Source of the DNA: Sphingomonas sp.
GTDB taxonomy: Bacteria > Pseudomonadota > Alphaproteobacteria > Sphingomonadales > Sphingomonadaceae
Assembly: GCA_013812805.1 (NCBI GenBank)
Contig: JACCSV010000258.1
Span: forward strand, 1-5,988
Length of the DNA stretch: 5,988 nucleotides
Direction: 5' to 3'
Shown here: positions 1 through 5,988 of the stretch, piece by piece
Position numbering within the stretch: position 1 is the stretch's first letter
Layout of the letters: each line of letters opens with the position of its first letter
The notes under the pieces: generated by a model
The model's database searches: none
What the model saw: the letters and a program-made list of their open reading frames with translations, nothing else
What the model was told of the DNA's origin: nothing
Program-made: the position numbers and the translations under genes

Positions 1-979
1 CTTCCGCACCGAACCAGACGATCCGGATCGGGCGCAGCGGCCGCCCGGCGTCCATGATCCGCTTGGCGGCGGCGGCAACGATGCCGCAGCCGGCCGCGTC
101 GTCGATCGCCCCGGTGCCCAGGTCCCAGCTGTCGAGGTGGCACGCAACCAGCACCGGCGGCGCTTTGGCATCGCGCCCCGGGACTTCGGCGATGACGTTG
201 CCCGACTGATGACGTCCGGTGTCGCGCGGGGTCAGCAGCAGCCGCAGCCGCATCGGTCGGCCGCGCTTGGCGATGCGTTGGATCTGCTGCGCGTCGGGGA
301 TCGTCAGTGCGCCGGCGGGTATCGGCCGCACCCCTTCCGCGAAGCTCATCACCCCGGTGTGCGGATTGCGATGCTCGTCGGTTCCGATCGAGCGAACGAC
401 GATCGCCGCCGCGCCCTTGCGGCTGGCAACCGTCGGCCCCTCCCGCCGCGGCCGCCCGAAAAAGCCGTAGCCCGAGCCGTTCTGGGTCTTCGGCATCGCA
501 TGATCGACGAACACGATTTTGCCGCGCACCGCCGCATCGGGCGCGGCGATCAGCTCGTCGATGGTGGTGAATGCCACCAGCTCCGCCTCGATCCCCTGTG
601 GGGGCGTCGCGGCACTGTTGCCGAGCGCAGTCACTACCAGCGGCTGAGGGAAGGGCGCGGTGATCCACGCTTTCTCCTCGCCCCGCACCCACACCGGCAT
701 GTCGAAAGTCTCGACCCGGACGTTGGCGAAACCCATCGCGCGAAGCTTGGCGACGCTCCAGGCGCGGGCCCGCGCCTCCGCCTCGGTCCCGGCCAGCCTC
801 GGGCCGACTTCGGTGGTCAGCCCCTCGGTGATGTCCCAGGCATAATCGTCCTGAAGCGCCGCATCGCGAAGCTGCGCGACATACGCAGGCACCTGCACCG
901 GCGGCGGCGGGGCGGCGGTCTGCGAAGCGGCGGGAATGGCTGCCGAGACAAGCAAGGCGGCAAGGAGAGTGCGGGTCAT
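1..979 (-). CDS. M28-family zinc metallopeptidase, secreted, with PA-like insert (C-terminus cut off by window start)
   Basis: I translated this gene by hand from the minus strand. It starts at the ATG complementary to 977-979, and 326 residues are visible before the window ends. Residues 1-20 form a signal peptide (basic MTR, hydrophobic run, Ala-rich end) followed by a Pro-rich stretch, so export to the periplasm or beyond is likely. Residues about 125-250 fit a protease-associated (PA) insert. At 281-294 the motif HLDSWDLGTGAIDDAAG gives the family's zinc ligands: His281 and the Asp of HxD (Asp283), then the DD pair (293-294) carrying the bridging Asp. The frame breaks off at VWFGAE, just inside the expected Glu-Glu general-base/ligand pair. 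M28 enzymes are aminopeptidases or carboxypeptidases on peptides, and the exact substrate cannot be told here. The ribosome site is weak (AGG about 9 nt upstream). It lies 51 nt downstream of the radical SAM gene on the same strand, so co-transcription is plausible. Confidence 0.9.
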   Translation of the reverse strand, partial: MTRTLLAALLVSAAIPAASQTAAPPPPVQVPAYVAQLRDAALQDDYAWDITEGLTTEVGPRLAGTEAEARARAWSVAKLRAMGFANVRVETFDMPVWVRGEEKAWITAPFPQPLVVTALGNSAATPPQGIEAELVAFTTIDELIAAPDAAVRGKIVFVDHAMPKTQNGSGYGFFGRPRREGPTVASRKGAAAIVVRSIGTDEHRNPHTGVMSFAEGVRPIPAGALTIPDAQQIQRIAKRGRPMRLRLLLTPRDTGRHQSGNVIAEVPGRDAKAPPVLVACHLDSWDLGTGAIDDAAGCGIVAAAAKRIMDAGRPLRPIRIVWFGAE

Positions 980-1030
980 CCCGCCGACCTAGCCACGGGC
1001 TCCGCCGCTGTCACCCGCCGTGCGTCGAAA

Positions 1031-2101
1031 CTACAGCAGCCGCAGCTGGTCGCCGGCGGGCGGCTCGAACAGGTCGGTGCGCAGCGGAAATTTGGCCTGC
1101 CGAAGCCCGTGTTTCTTGGCCGCGATCTCGAAGCGCGTACGAAGCAAATCCGCCCACGCCCCCTGCCCGCGCAGCCGCGAAAAGAAGTTGGGGTCGTTGT
1201 CGCGCCCGCCGCGCATCGAGCGGATCACGCTCATCACCTTGCCAGCGCGCTCCGGGAAATGCTGCTTGAGCCAGTCGCGGAACAGCGGCGCCACCTCATG
1301 CGGAAGCCGCACCGGCAGGTAGAAACCGCCCCGCGCGCCCGCATCGACCGCCGCCTCGACGATCGTTTCCAGCTCATGGTCGGTGATCTGCGGGATCACC
1401 GGCGCGATGGCGACGATGCACGGCACCCCTTCCGAATTCAGCCGCCGGATCGCCTCCAGCCGTTTGCGCCCCGCCGGCGCCCGCGGCTCGAGGATGCGGC
1501 TGATCTTGGGGTCGAGCGACGTCACCGACAGCGCCACGCACGCCAGCCCAAGCGCCGCCGCCGGCTTCAGGATATCGAGGTCGCGAAGCACCCGGTCGGA
1601 CTTGGTGGTGATGGTGAACGGATGCCTGGTCTCGACCAGCAGCTCGATCACCGAGCGAGTCACCCTCCACCTCTCCTCGATCGGCTGATAGGGATCGGTG
1701 TTAGTGCCAAGCGCGATCGGCTTGCACTCATACCCCGGCCGCGACAGCGCCTGATGAAGCAAGGCGGCGGCGGTCGGCTTGACGAACAGCCGCGATTCGA
1801 AATCCACGCCCGGCGACAGATCGTGAAACGCGTGCGTCGGGCGCGCGAAGCAATAGATGCAGCCATGCTCGCACCCCCGGTACGGGTTGACCGAGCGGTC
1901 GAAGCCGATGTCGGGCGACGAATTGCGGGTGAGGATGGTTCGCGGATGCTCGATGGTGACGGTGGTGCGCCGCTTGGCGACGCCGTCCAGCGCTTCCACC
2001 GAATCCAGCCAGTCCCCGTCGCTCTCGCGCTCCTGCAGGTTGAAGCGCGTCGGGGTTGAGTTGCGAGTTGCCCCGCGCCCATGGATCGACTCGACTGGCA
2101 T
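1031..2101 (-). CDS. PA0069-family radical SAM protein (spore-photoproduct-lyase-like)
   Basis: This is a 356-residue protein ending in TAG. The 4Fe-4S cluster motif is RGCEHGCIYC, a CxxxCxxC with Cys77, Cys81 and Cys84, preceded by SVNPYRG as in the SplB-like/PA0069 branch of radical SAM enzymes. The N-terminus (IHGRGATRN...TRF) also matches that family's usual opening. Further family-like segments are the ALGTNTDPYQPIE stretch, the TITTKSD stretch and ALSVTSLD. By homology it should bind S-adenosylmethionine and a cluster in the cytoplasm; the reaction is not established for this family. I chose the ATG at 2101 because the family N-terminus begins there. The open frame continues upstream to 2824, but that would run antisense through the start of the L,D-transpeptidase gene. 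No strong Shine-Dalgarno is visible before 2101. The gene is divergent from the L,D-transpeptidase gene and followed after 51 nt by the M28 peptidase. Confidence 0.92.
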   Translation of the reverse strand: MPVESIHGRGATRNSTPTRFNLQERESDGDWLDSVEALDGVAKRRTTVTIEHPRTILTRNSSPDIGFDRSVNPYRGCEHGCIYCFARPTHAFHDLSPGVDFESRLFVKPTAAALLHQALSRPGYECKPIALGTNTDPYQPIEERWRVTRSVIELLVETRHPFTITTKSDRVLRDLDILKPAAALGLACVALSVTSLDPKISRILEPRAPAGRKRLEAIRRLNSEGVPCIVAIAPVIPQITDHELETIVEAAVDAGARGGFYLPVRLPHEVAPLFRDWLKQHFPERAGKVMSVIRSMRGGRDNDPNFFSRLRGQGAWADLLRTRFEIAAKKHGLRQAKFPLRTDLFEPPAGDQLRLL

Positions 2102-2206
2102 AAGATTCAGTCTATCGCTTAAGAAGAACAGATCAAGAACATTGTTGCCGCAAAAGCACGGCGGATTCTGGAGCCGTTCACCTATCGCTGCTAGAAAGGC
2201 CGCGAC
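2102..2206. promoter_or_regulatory. Divergent intergenic region between radical SAM gene and L,D-transpeptidase gene
   Basis: These 105 bp separate two divergent start codons, so promoters for both genes should lie here. The stretch is clearly richer in A and T than the flanking genes, as expected for a promoter region. I found no convincing -35/-10 pair on either strand: TTGCCG at 2145-2150 lacks a recognisable -10 at the right distance. An 8-mer, CTATCGCT, occurs at 2112-2119 and again at 2182-2189, 70 bp apart in the same orientation. AGAAAGG at 2193-2199 is a reasonable ribosome-binding site for the plus-strand gene, 7 nt before its ATG. The regulatory role is inferred from position only. 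Confidence 0.45.
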
Positions 2207-3607
2207 ATGAAGCATTTGCCCCGCCTTTCCGCCGCGCTGGTTGCGCTCGCCGCTTCGACGGCAGCCCAACCGCAGAACTATGTGCCCTACGCCCCGCCGT
2301 TCCCGGTCCCGCATATCGGGACCCGGGTGCAGGTGCAGGTCGCGCCGACGCCGGCGGTGGTGCGCCGCCAGGAGGCGCAGCCGATCGAGCCGATCGACCT
2401 TCCGGCGAGCATCGATCAGGGCATCGACCTCATGTACATCGACCCGGACATCGCGCCGGACGTCAAGCGGCGCGGCGGCCTTGCCGACAGCGGCAACTTC
2501 GACGACTGGACCGGCGCACCGATCGACCTCTTCACCGCGGTCAACCCAGGGTATACGGAGCTTCGCCGCGGGCTCATGAAATACAATCAGCGCTGGGGCG
2601 ACCTGCCGCAGGTCGAGGTTCCGACGGGCACCGTCGTGCTCAAGGCAGGCGCCAAAGACGAGCGCATCCCACTGCTTCGCAAGCGTCTTGGATTGCCGGA
2701 CGGCACCGCTTTCGACGCAGCGCTTGCGAAGGCGGTTGCGGATTTCCAGCAGGCGCACGGGCTTAAGGCCGACGGAGTTGCCGGGAACGCCACGCTGCGC
2801 TCGCTCAACCTCGGCGCCGAGCATTACCAGCGCGTGATCATCCTTAACATGGAGCGCGCGCTAAGGCTCCCGACGTCGGAGGACCGCGGCCGCTACATCC
2901 TGATCGATGCCGGCGCCGCGAAGCTCCACATGTACGAGAACGGCAAGCGGGTCGACAGCATGCGGGTAATCGTCGGCACTGCCCAGACGCAGACGCCGAT
3001 GATGGCGGCGCAGCTTCGCTACGTCAGCCTCAACCCCTACTGGAACGTGCCGCCCGAGCTGGTCATCAGCCTGGTCGCCAAGAACGTGCTCGATCAGGGC
3101 ATGACCTATCTCACCGACCGCGATTATCAGGTGCTTTCCGACTGGACCGACGATGCGGTGCAGGTCGACCCGGCGACCGTCGACTGGGCCGCGGTCGCCG
3201 CCGGCAAGAAAGAGATCCGGCTTCGCCGCGGTCCCGGCCCGTGGAACAGCATGGGACAGGTAAAGTTCATGCTTCCCAATGACTTGGGTATCTATCTTCA
3301 TGACGTTCCTGAAACCAGCAAGGCCGCTTTCGCGACCGACGATCGCTGGATCAGCAACGGCTGCGTTCGTCTCGAAGACGCCAAGCGGCTGCAGCGCTGG
3401 CTGTTCGAGGGCAACAATCCGAGCGCCAGCGGCACCCCCGACGAGCGCGTCGACCTCGCCGACCCGGTACCGGTCTACATGACCTACCTAACCGCCGAGC
3501 CCAGCGCCGACGGCGTCGCCTTCCGAGCAGACCCCTACAACCGCGACGCGCCCCTGCTCGCCCGGGTCAAGCTCCCCGACGAACTCCAGACGGCGTCGGT
3601 GGAATAA
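2207..3607 (+). CDS. L,D-transpeptidase (YcbB/LdtD-like), PG-binding plus YkuD domains
   Basis: This 466-residue secreted enzyme should form 3-3 type or related cross-links in periplasmic peptidoglycan. Residues 1-20 (MKHLPRLSAALVALAASTAA) are a typical signal peptide. Residues about 65-140 are a family-like N-terminal region. Residues about 146-205 are a peptidoglycan-binding domain type 1 (IPLLRKRLGL...AVADFQQAHGLKADGVAGNATL). Residues about 229-410 are the YkuD catalytic domain (RYILIDAGAAKLHMYENGK...YWNVPPE...GQVKFMLPN). The active site is visible as His365 (YLHDVPE) and Cys386 in ISNGCVRLED, where the common S/T-H-G-C reads S-N-G-C. The C-terminal 50 residues extend past the domain. The overall architecture and length resemble E. 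coli YcbB without its largest insertions. The ATG at 2207 has AGAAAGG 7 nt upstream. The stop TAA is followed after 2 nt by an arm of the DUF559 cassette. Confidence 0.93.
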   Translation: MKHLPRLSAALVALAASTAAQPQNYVPYAPPFPVPHIGTRVQVQVAPTPAVVRRQEAQPIEPIDLPASIDQGIDLMYIDPDIAPDVKRRGGLADSGNFDDWTGAPIDLFTAVNPGYTELRRGLMKYNQRWGDLPQVEVPTGTVVLKAGAKDERIPLLRKRLGLPDGTAFDAALAKAVADFQQAHGLKADGVAGNATLRSLNLGAEHYQRVIILNMERALRLPTSEDRGRYILIDAGAAKLHMYENGKRVDSMRVIVGTAQTQTPMMAAQLRYVSLNPYWNVPPELVISLVAKNVLDQGMTYLTDRDYQVLSDWTDDAVQVDPATVDWAAVAAGKKEIRLRRGPGPWNSMGQVKFMLPNDLGIYLHDVPETSKAAFATDDRWISNGCVRLEDAKRLQRWLFEGNNPSASGTPDERVDLADPVPVYMTYLTAEPSADGVAFRADPYNRDAPLLARVKLPDELQTASVE

Positions 3608-3609
3608 CC

Positions 3610-3667
3610 AGTTCCTCCCTGCGGCGAAGCCGTGGGGAGGGGGACCAGCGAAGCTGGTGGAGGGGTA
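3610..3667 (+). repeat. Left inverted-repeat arm of the DUF559 cassette, with two hairpins
   Basis: The arm contains a 12-bp stem (CCTCCCTGCGGC, GAA loop, GCCGTGGGGAGG; 3614-3640, with two G-T pairs). It is followed by a perfect 6-bp stem, ACCAGC-GAA-GCTGGT, at 3644-3658. The arm then ends in GGTGGAGGGGTA, abutting the TTA that encodes the DUF559 stop. It is the inverted partner of 4036-4090. It lies immediately downstream of the L,D-transpeptidase and DUF559 genes, which converge on it. The hairpins could therefore help end transcription from both sides, although no T-run follows them. Confidence 0.8.
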
Positions 3668-3668
3668 T

Positions 3669-4034
3669 TTACTCGCGAGCAGCCACTGCAATCGCAGTAA
3701 CCACTGCCTCCAAATCCCCGATCACATCAACCGCGCCAAACCGTAGCACTTTCAGCCCCTGCTCCCGCAACCACCGGTCGCGCGCTTCATCCTGTTCAGG
3801 CCGCCGCCCCATCCGGTGACTTTCTCCATCGACCTCGACGACCAGCCTTGCCGACGCACAGTAAAAGTCGACGACGTAGCGCCGGAGCGGATGTTGACGC
3901 CTGAACTTCAGACCCGCGGGCCGCTTTCGAAGCTCCCCCCACAACAGGCCTTCAGGCAAACTCGGAGCCCGACGCAGCGCCCGCGCCCGCAGGAGGACCG
4001 CGTTTCTATCGAGAACTTTCGGGGTGTCAGCCAC
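3669..4034 (-). CDS. DUF559 endonuclease-domain protein (Vsr-like PD-(D/E)XK fold)
   Basis: This is a 121-residue cytoplasmic protein of the DUF559/COG2852 type, a family with the fold of very-short-patch-repair endonucleases. The family pattern is complete: ARALRRAPSLPEGLLWGEL (17-35), FRRQHPLRRYVVDFYC (44-59) with Asp56, VVEVDGESH (65-73) with Glu67 and Asp69, then RDRWLREQGLKVLRF (85-99) and a final helix. Asp56, Glu67 and nearby residues are the likely metal-binding nuclease centre, so the protein appears intact. DNA cleavage is inferred from the fold, and the biological role of the family is not established. The start is GTG at 4034, set by GGAGGGG in the adjacent repeat arm. The stop TAA lies against the other arm. 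It shares its strand with the EF-hand gene 60 nt upstream and is convergent with the L,D-transpeptidase gene. Confidence 0.9.
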   Translation of the reverse strand: MADTPKVLDRNAVLLRARALRRAPSLPEGLLWGELRKRPAGLKFRRQHPLRRYVVDFYCASARLVVEVDGESHRMGRRPEQDEARDRWLREQGLKVLRFGAVDVIGDLEAVVTAIAVAARE

Positions 4035-4044
4035 CTACCCCTCC
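4035..4044 (-). promoter_or_regulatory. Ribosome-binding site of the DUF559 gene, provided by the repeat arm
   Basis: On the minus strand the arm ends in GGTGGAGGGGTA. Its GGAGGGG (complement of 4038-4044) lies at normal Shine-Dalgarno distance from the GTG at 4034; counting GGAGG as the core, the spacer is 5 nt. This supports the GTG start, since no in-frame ATG lies close by. Confidence 0.65.
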
Positions 4045-4090
4045 ACCAGCTCCGCTAGTCCCCCTCCCCATCTCCCGATAGGGAGGAACT
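4036..4090 (-). repeat. Right inverted-repeat arm of the DUF559 cassette, with two hairpins
   Basis: This is the inverted partner of 3610-3667. Read on the minus strand it begins AGTTCCTCCCTATCGGGAGA, forming a stem CCTCCCTATC, loop GGGA, GATGGGGAGG. ACTAGC-GGA-GCTGGT follows (one G-T pair), and the arm ends TGGAGGGGTA. The inner stem sequence differs from the left arm but still pairs. It occupies the 60-nt gap between the EF-hand gene and the DUF559 gene, so it would form most of the DUF559 leader. Confidence 0.8.
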
Positions 4091-4094
4091 CGCT

Positions 4095-4535
4095 CTAACA
4101 ACTGCAGCTCTTCTTCACCGGCTTGGGCGCGGTCGTTGCATATTCCCTTGGTGTCAGTGTCCGTGACCGGTCGCGATCGGCGCCGTTGAACTTGTCGATC
4201 GTCGTCACCGCCCATTCCTCGAACGACAGCCGCCCGTCGCCATTCTTGTCGAGCTTGGCGTAGCTCTTGCGGCGCGGCGAAAGCAGCTCCTCCGCCTGAA
4301 TCAAGCCGTCGTCATTTTTGTCGGCGCGGCCAAACCGCTTTTCCTCGCGGCTTTTCGCGGTCGCCTCGGGCGCCTTCGCCGGCGCCTTGGCGATCGGCGC
4401 TCGCGCCTCGATCCGCGGCGGCGGCGGCGGCGCGGCGGGCAGCTGCGCGCCTTGCTCCGCCCGTCCCTGCCACAGCAGGAAGGCGCCGGTGATCATCAAA
4501 AAACATGCCGCAGCCCCGGCAAGGAATCGTGCCAC
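4095..4535 (-). CDS. Small EF-hand calcium-binding protein, membrane-anchored or exported
   Basis: This is a 146-residue protein of unknown specific role. Residues 4-22 are a hydrophobic helix (signal peptide or anchor; no clear Ala-X-Ala cleavage site), followed by a Pro/Ala-rich linker (33-58) that would hold the domain away from the membrane. Two canonical EF-hand loops are visible: DKNDDGLIQAEE (72-83) and DKNGDGRLSFEE (96-107), with acidic residues at 1, 5 and 12, Asn at position 3, and Gly at position 6. A third loop, DRDRSRTLTPRE (120-131), keeps D1, D3 and E12 but has Arg in place of the Gly at position 6, so it is degenerate. The protein ends in KKSCSC. The start is GTG at 4535, with AAGGGGG 6 nt upstream. 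Calcium binding is predicted from the loops; sensing, buffering or structural use cannot be distinguished. It follows the synthase-like gene by 67 nt on the same strand, but may have its own promoter. Confidence 0.85.
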   Translation of the reverse strand: MARFLAGAAACFLMITGAFLLWQGRAEQGAQLPAAPPPPPRIEARAPIAKAPAKAPEATAKSREEKRFGRADKNDDGLIQAEELLSPRRKSYAKLDKNGDGRLSFEEWAVTTIDKFNGADRDRSRTLTPREYATTAPKPVKKSCSC

Positions 4536-4570
4536 GGGAACCCCCTTGTTTCACGAGATTCGGCAGGGAC

Positions 4571-4599
4571 ATGCTCCCCGCCTGAGCCAGAGCTGTCAA
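4571..4599 (-). promoter_or_regulatory. Possible promoter for the EF-hand gene
   Basis: On the minus strand a perfect -35 hexamer TTGACA (complement of 4594-4599) is followed after 17 bp by GAGCAT (complement of 4571-4576), which matches only three of six -10 positions. It lies in the 67-bp gap before the GTG at 4535 and would give a leader of about 30 nt. The spacing is ideal but the -10 is poor, so this is tentative. Confidence 0.3.
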
Positions 4600-5230
4600 C
4601 CGTCAGAGACGGCCCGTCAGGCGATGGCCAAACAATGTCCACGCGCGCCAAGGCGTAGCTTCAGGCTCGAACGGCGGGCCGCCGCTGCGCATGTCCCGAC
4701 GGGCCAGTGCCTCGAACATCGTCAGCGGCCGCTCCCTGCGTGGCACTCGATCCTGCGATTTGCCGCGCTTCAGCGGCACGAGATCGATAATAGCTCGGCG
4801 GCCCAGATCGGCGGCGGAAAAGCACTGCGCCGAGTTTTGAAGACGATCATTCATGGTGATGCCCAGCAGGCGCACAGCCAGCTCAAACAGCCGCGTTCCG
4901 CGCAGAGCGACTCCGCGCATGAAGGCGGCCTGCTGGTCTTCCATCAGAAGAAGCGCCCAAGACTCTTCCAATGACGAAAGCGCCGCTCCGCTAAGCCCTC
5001 TTGGAAGCAGCTCCCGGGCTGCCGCCTGCAGCCGCGGCTCAGCCGGCGGCGGTTGCTGGTCGAGCTCCTCGAGCCGCTCGCGCCACCAGGCAAGCTTGAT
5101 CGCGGCGAGCGCCGGCTGCGTCGCTCGGGCGAGCACGTCCGCCATCGCCTCGTCGATGTCGAGCAGAGCGTCGAACGCGGGCCGCAGCTCGGCCGGCCAA
5201 TGCAGCCGAACGAGATCGCGGTCGCGCGGG

Positions 5231-5988
<758 letters not shown>

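Larger units (their letters stand above)
3610..4090 (-). mobile_element. Putative DUF559 nuclease cassette bounded by imperfect inverted repeats
   Basis: A single 121-codon gene fills the space between two inverted repeats, 3610-3667 and 4036-4090. The innermost 35 bp of the arms match at 33 positions when one is reverse-complemented. The outermost 11 bp are identical (AGTTCCTCCCT at 3610-3620 on the plus strand; AGTTCCTCCCT read on the minus strand from 4090). The unit sits between two convergent genes, 2 nt after the L,D-transpeptidase stop and 4 nt after the EF-hand gene stop. No target-site duplication is visible in the outer flanks (3601-3609 versus 4091-4099), and no transposase or recombinase is encoded. 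Calling it mobile is inference from architecture. The alternative is a resident gene whose surroundings were colonised by a widespread intergenic repeat family. Confidence 0.5.

Noticed and set aside
137..2059. A 640-codon open frame on the plus strand
   Set aside because: It lies antisense to the M28 peptidase and the radical SAM gene, both with clear family motifs. Its translation is Arg/Pro/His-rich and matches nothing; in high-GC DNA the antisense frame is often open by chance.
2102..2824. N-terminal extension of the radical SAM frame to 2824
   Set aside because: It runs antisense through the signal peptide and peptidoglycan-binding region of the L,D-transpeptidase, and the family N-terminus begins at the ATG at 2101.
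2861..3301. A 146-codon minus-strand frame inside the L,D-transpeptidase gene
   Set aside because: It is entirely covered by the YkuD domain coding sequence on the other strand and shows no family motif.
4500..4535. Possible lipoprotein signal around Cys11 of the EF-hand protein
   Set aside because: The residue at -3 is Ala rather than Leu/Val/Ile, and the hydrophobic segment continues past the Cys, so this looks like an anchor or ordinary signal peptide.
4600..4618. Overlapping small palindromes CCGTC-AGA-GACGG and GACGG-C-CCGTC at the end of the synthase-like gene
   Set aside because: The stems are only 5 bp, overlap the stop codon and have no T-run, so I do not call a terminator.
4318..4974. 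A 218-codon open frame on the plus strand
   Set aside because: It is antisense to the EF-hand and synthase-like genes, has low-complexity composition and shows no recognisable domain.

Overview
The window is high-GC DNA with dense coding and short intergenic gaps. It looks like an alphaproteobacterium, most likely a sphingomonad (Sphingomonas/Sphingomicrobium type). That reading rests on the PdhB-like E1 beta sequence, the small squalene/phytoene-synthase-like gene overlapping its end, the PA0069-type radical SAM protein, the long YcbB-like L,D-transpeptidase and the GC-rich repeats around a DUF559 gene. It is inference from protein character, because no marker gene is present.

Layout, left to right. 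1-979 (minus) is the N-terminal 326 residues of a secreted M28-type zinc peptidase, cut by the window start. 1031-2101 (minus) is a complete PA0069-family radical SAM protein, probably co-transcribed with the peptidase. 2102-2206 is a divergent intergenic region. 2207-3607 (plus) is a secreted L,D-transpeptidase with peptidoglycan-binding and YkuD domains, and it is the only plus-strand gene. 3610-4090 is a compact cassette: a DUF559 (Vsr-like nuclease fold) gene on the minus strand, tightly enclosed by two imperfect inverted repeats of 58 and 55 bp. 4095-4535 (minus) is a small membrane-anchored or secreted EF-hand protein. 4603-5268 (minus) is a squalene/phytoene-synthase-family protein resembling NDUFAF6. 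5231-5988 (minus) is the C-terminal part of the pyruvate dehydrogenase E1 beta subunit, cut by the window end.

The chromosomal genes look like ordinary housekeeping and envelope functions. pdhB and the synthase-like gene overlap by 38 nt and are probably translated from one message. The transpeptidase and the EF-hand protein are both exported or membrane-attached, but they are convergent genes and nothing links their functions directly.

The most unusual element is the DUF559 cassette in the convergent gap between the transpeptidase and EF-hand genes. Its outer edges lie 2 and 4 nt from the two flanking stop codons. Its inner edges lie 1 nt from the DUF559 start codon and touch the last base pair of its stop region. 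One arm supplies the gene's Shine-Dalgarno sequence. The arms differ inside their hairpins in a way that largely keeps base pairing. This suggests a repeat-plus-nuclease unit, possibly mobile, but mobility cannot be shown from one copy. The very long plus-strand open frame at 137-2059 and the long N-terminal extension of the radical SAM frame are GC-driven shadows and are not annotated as genes.
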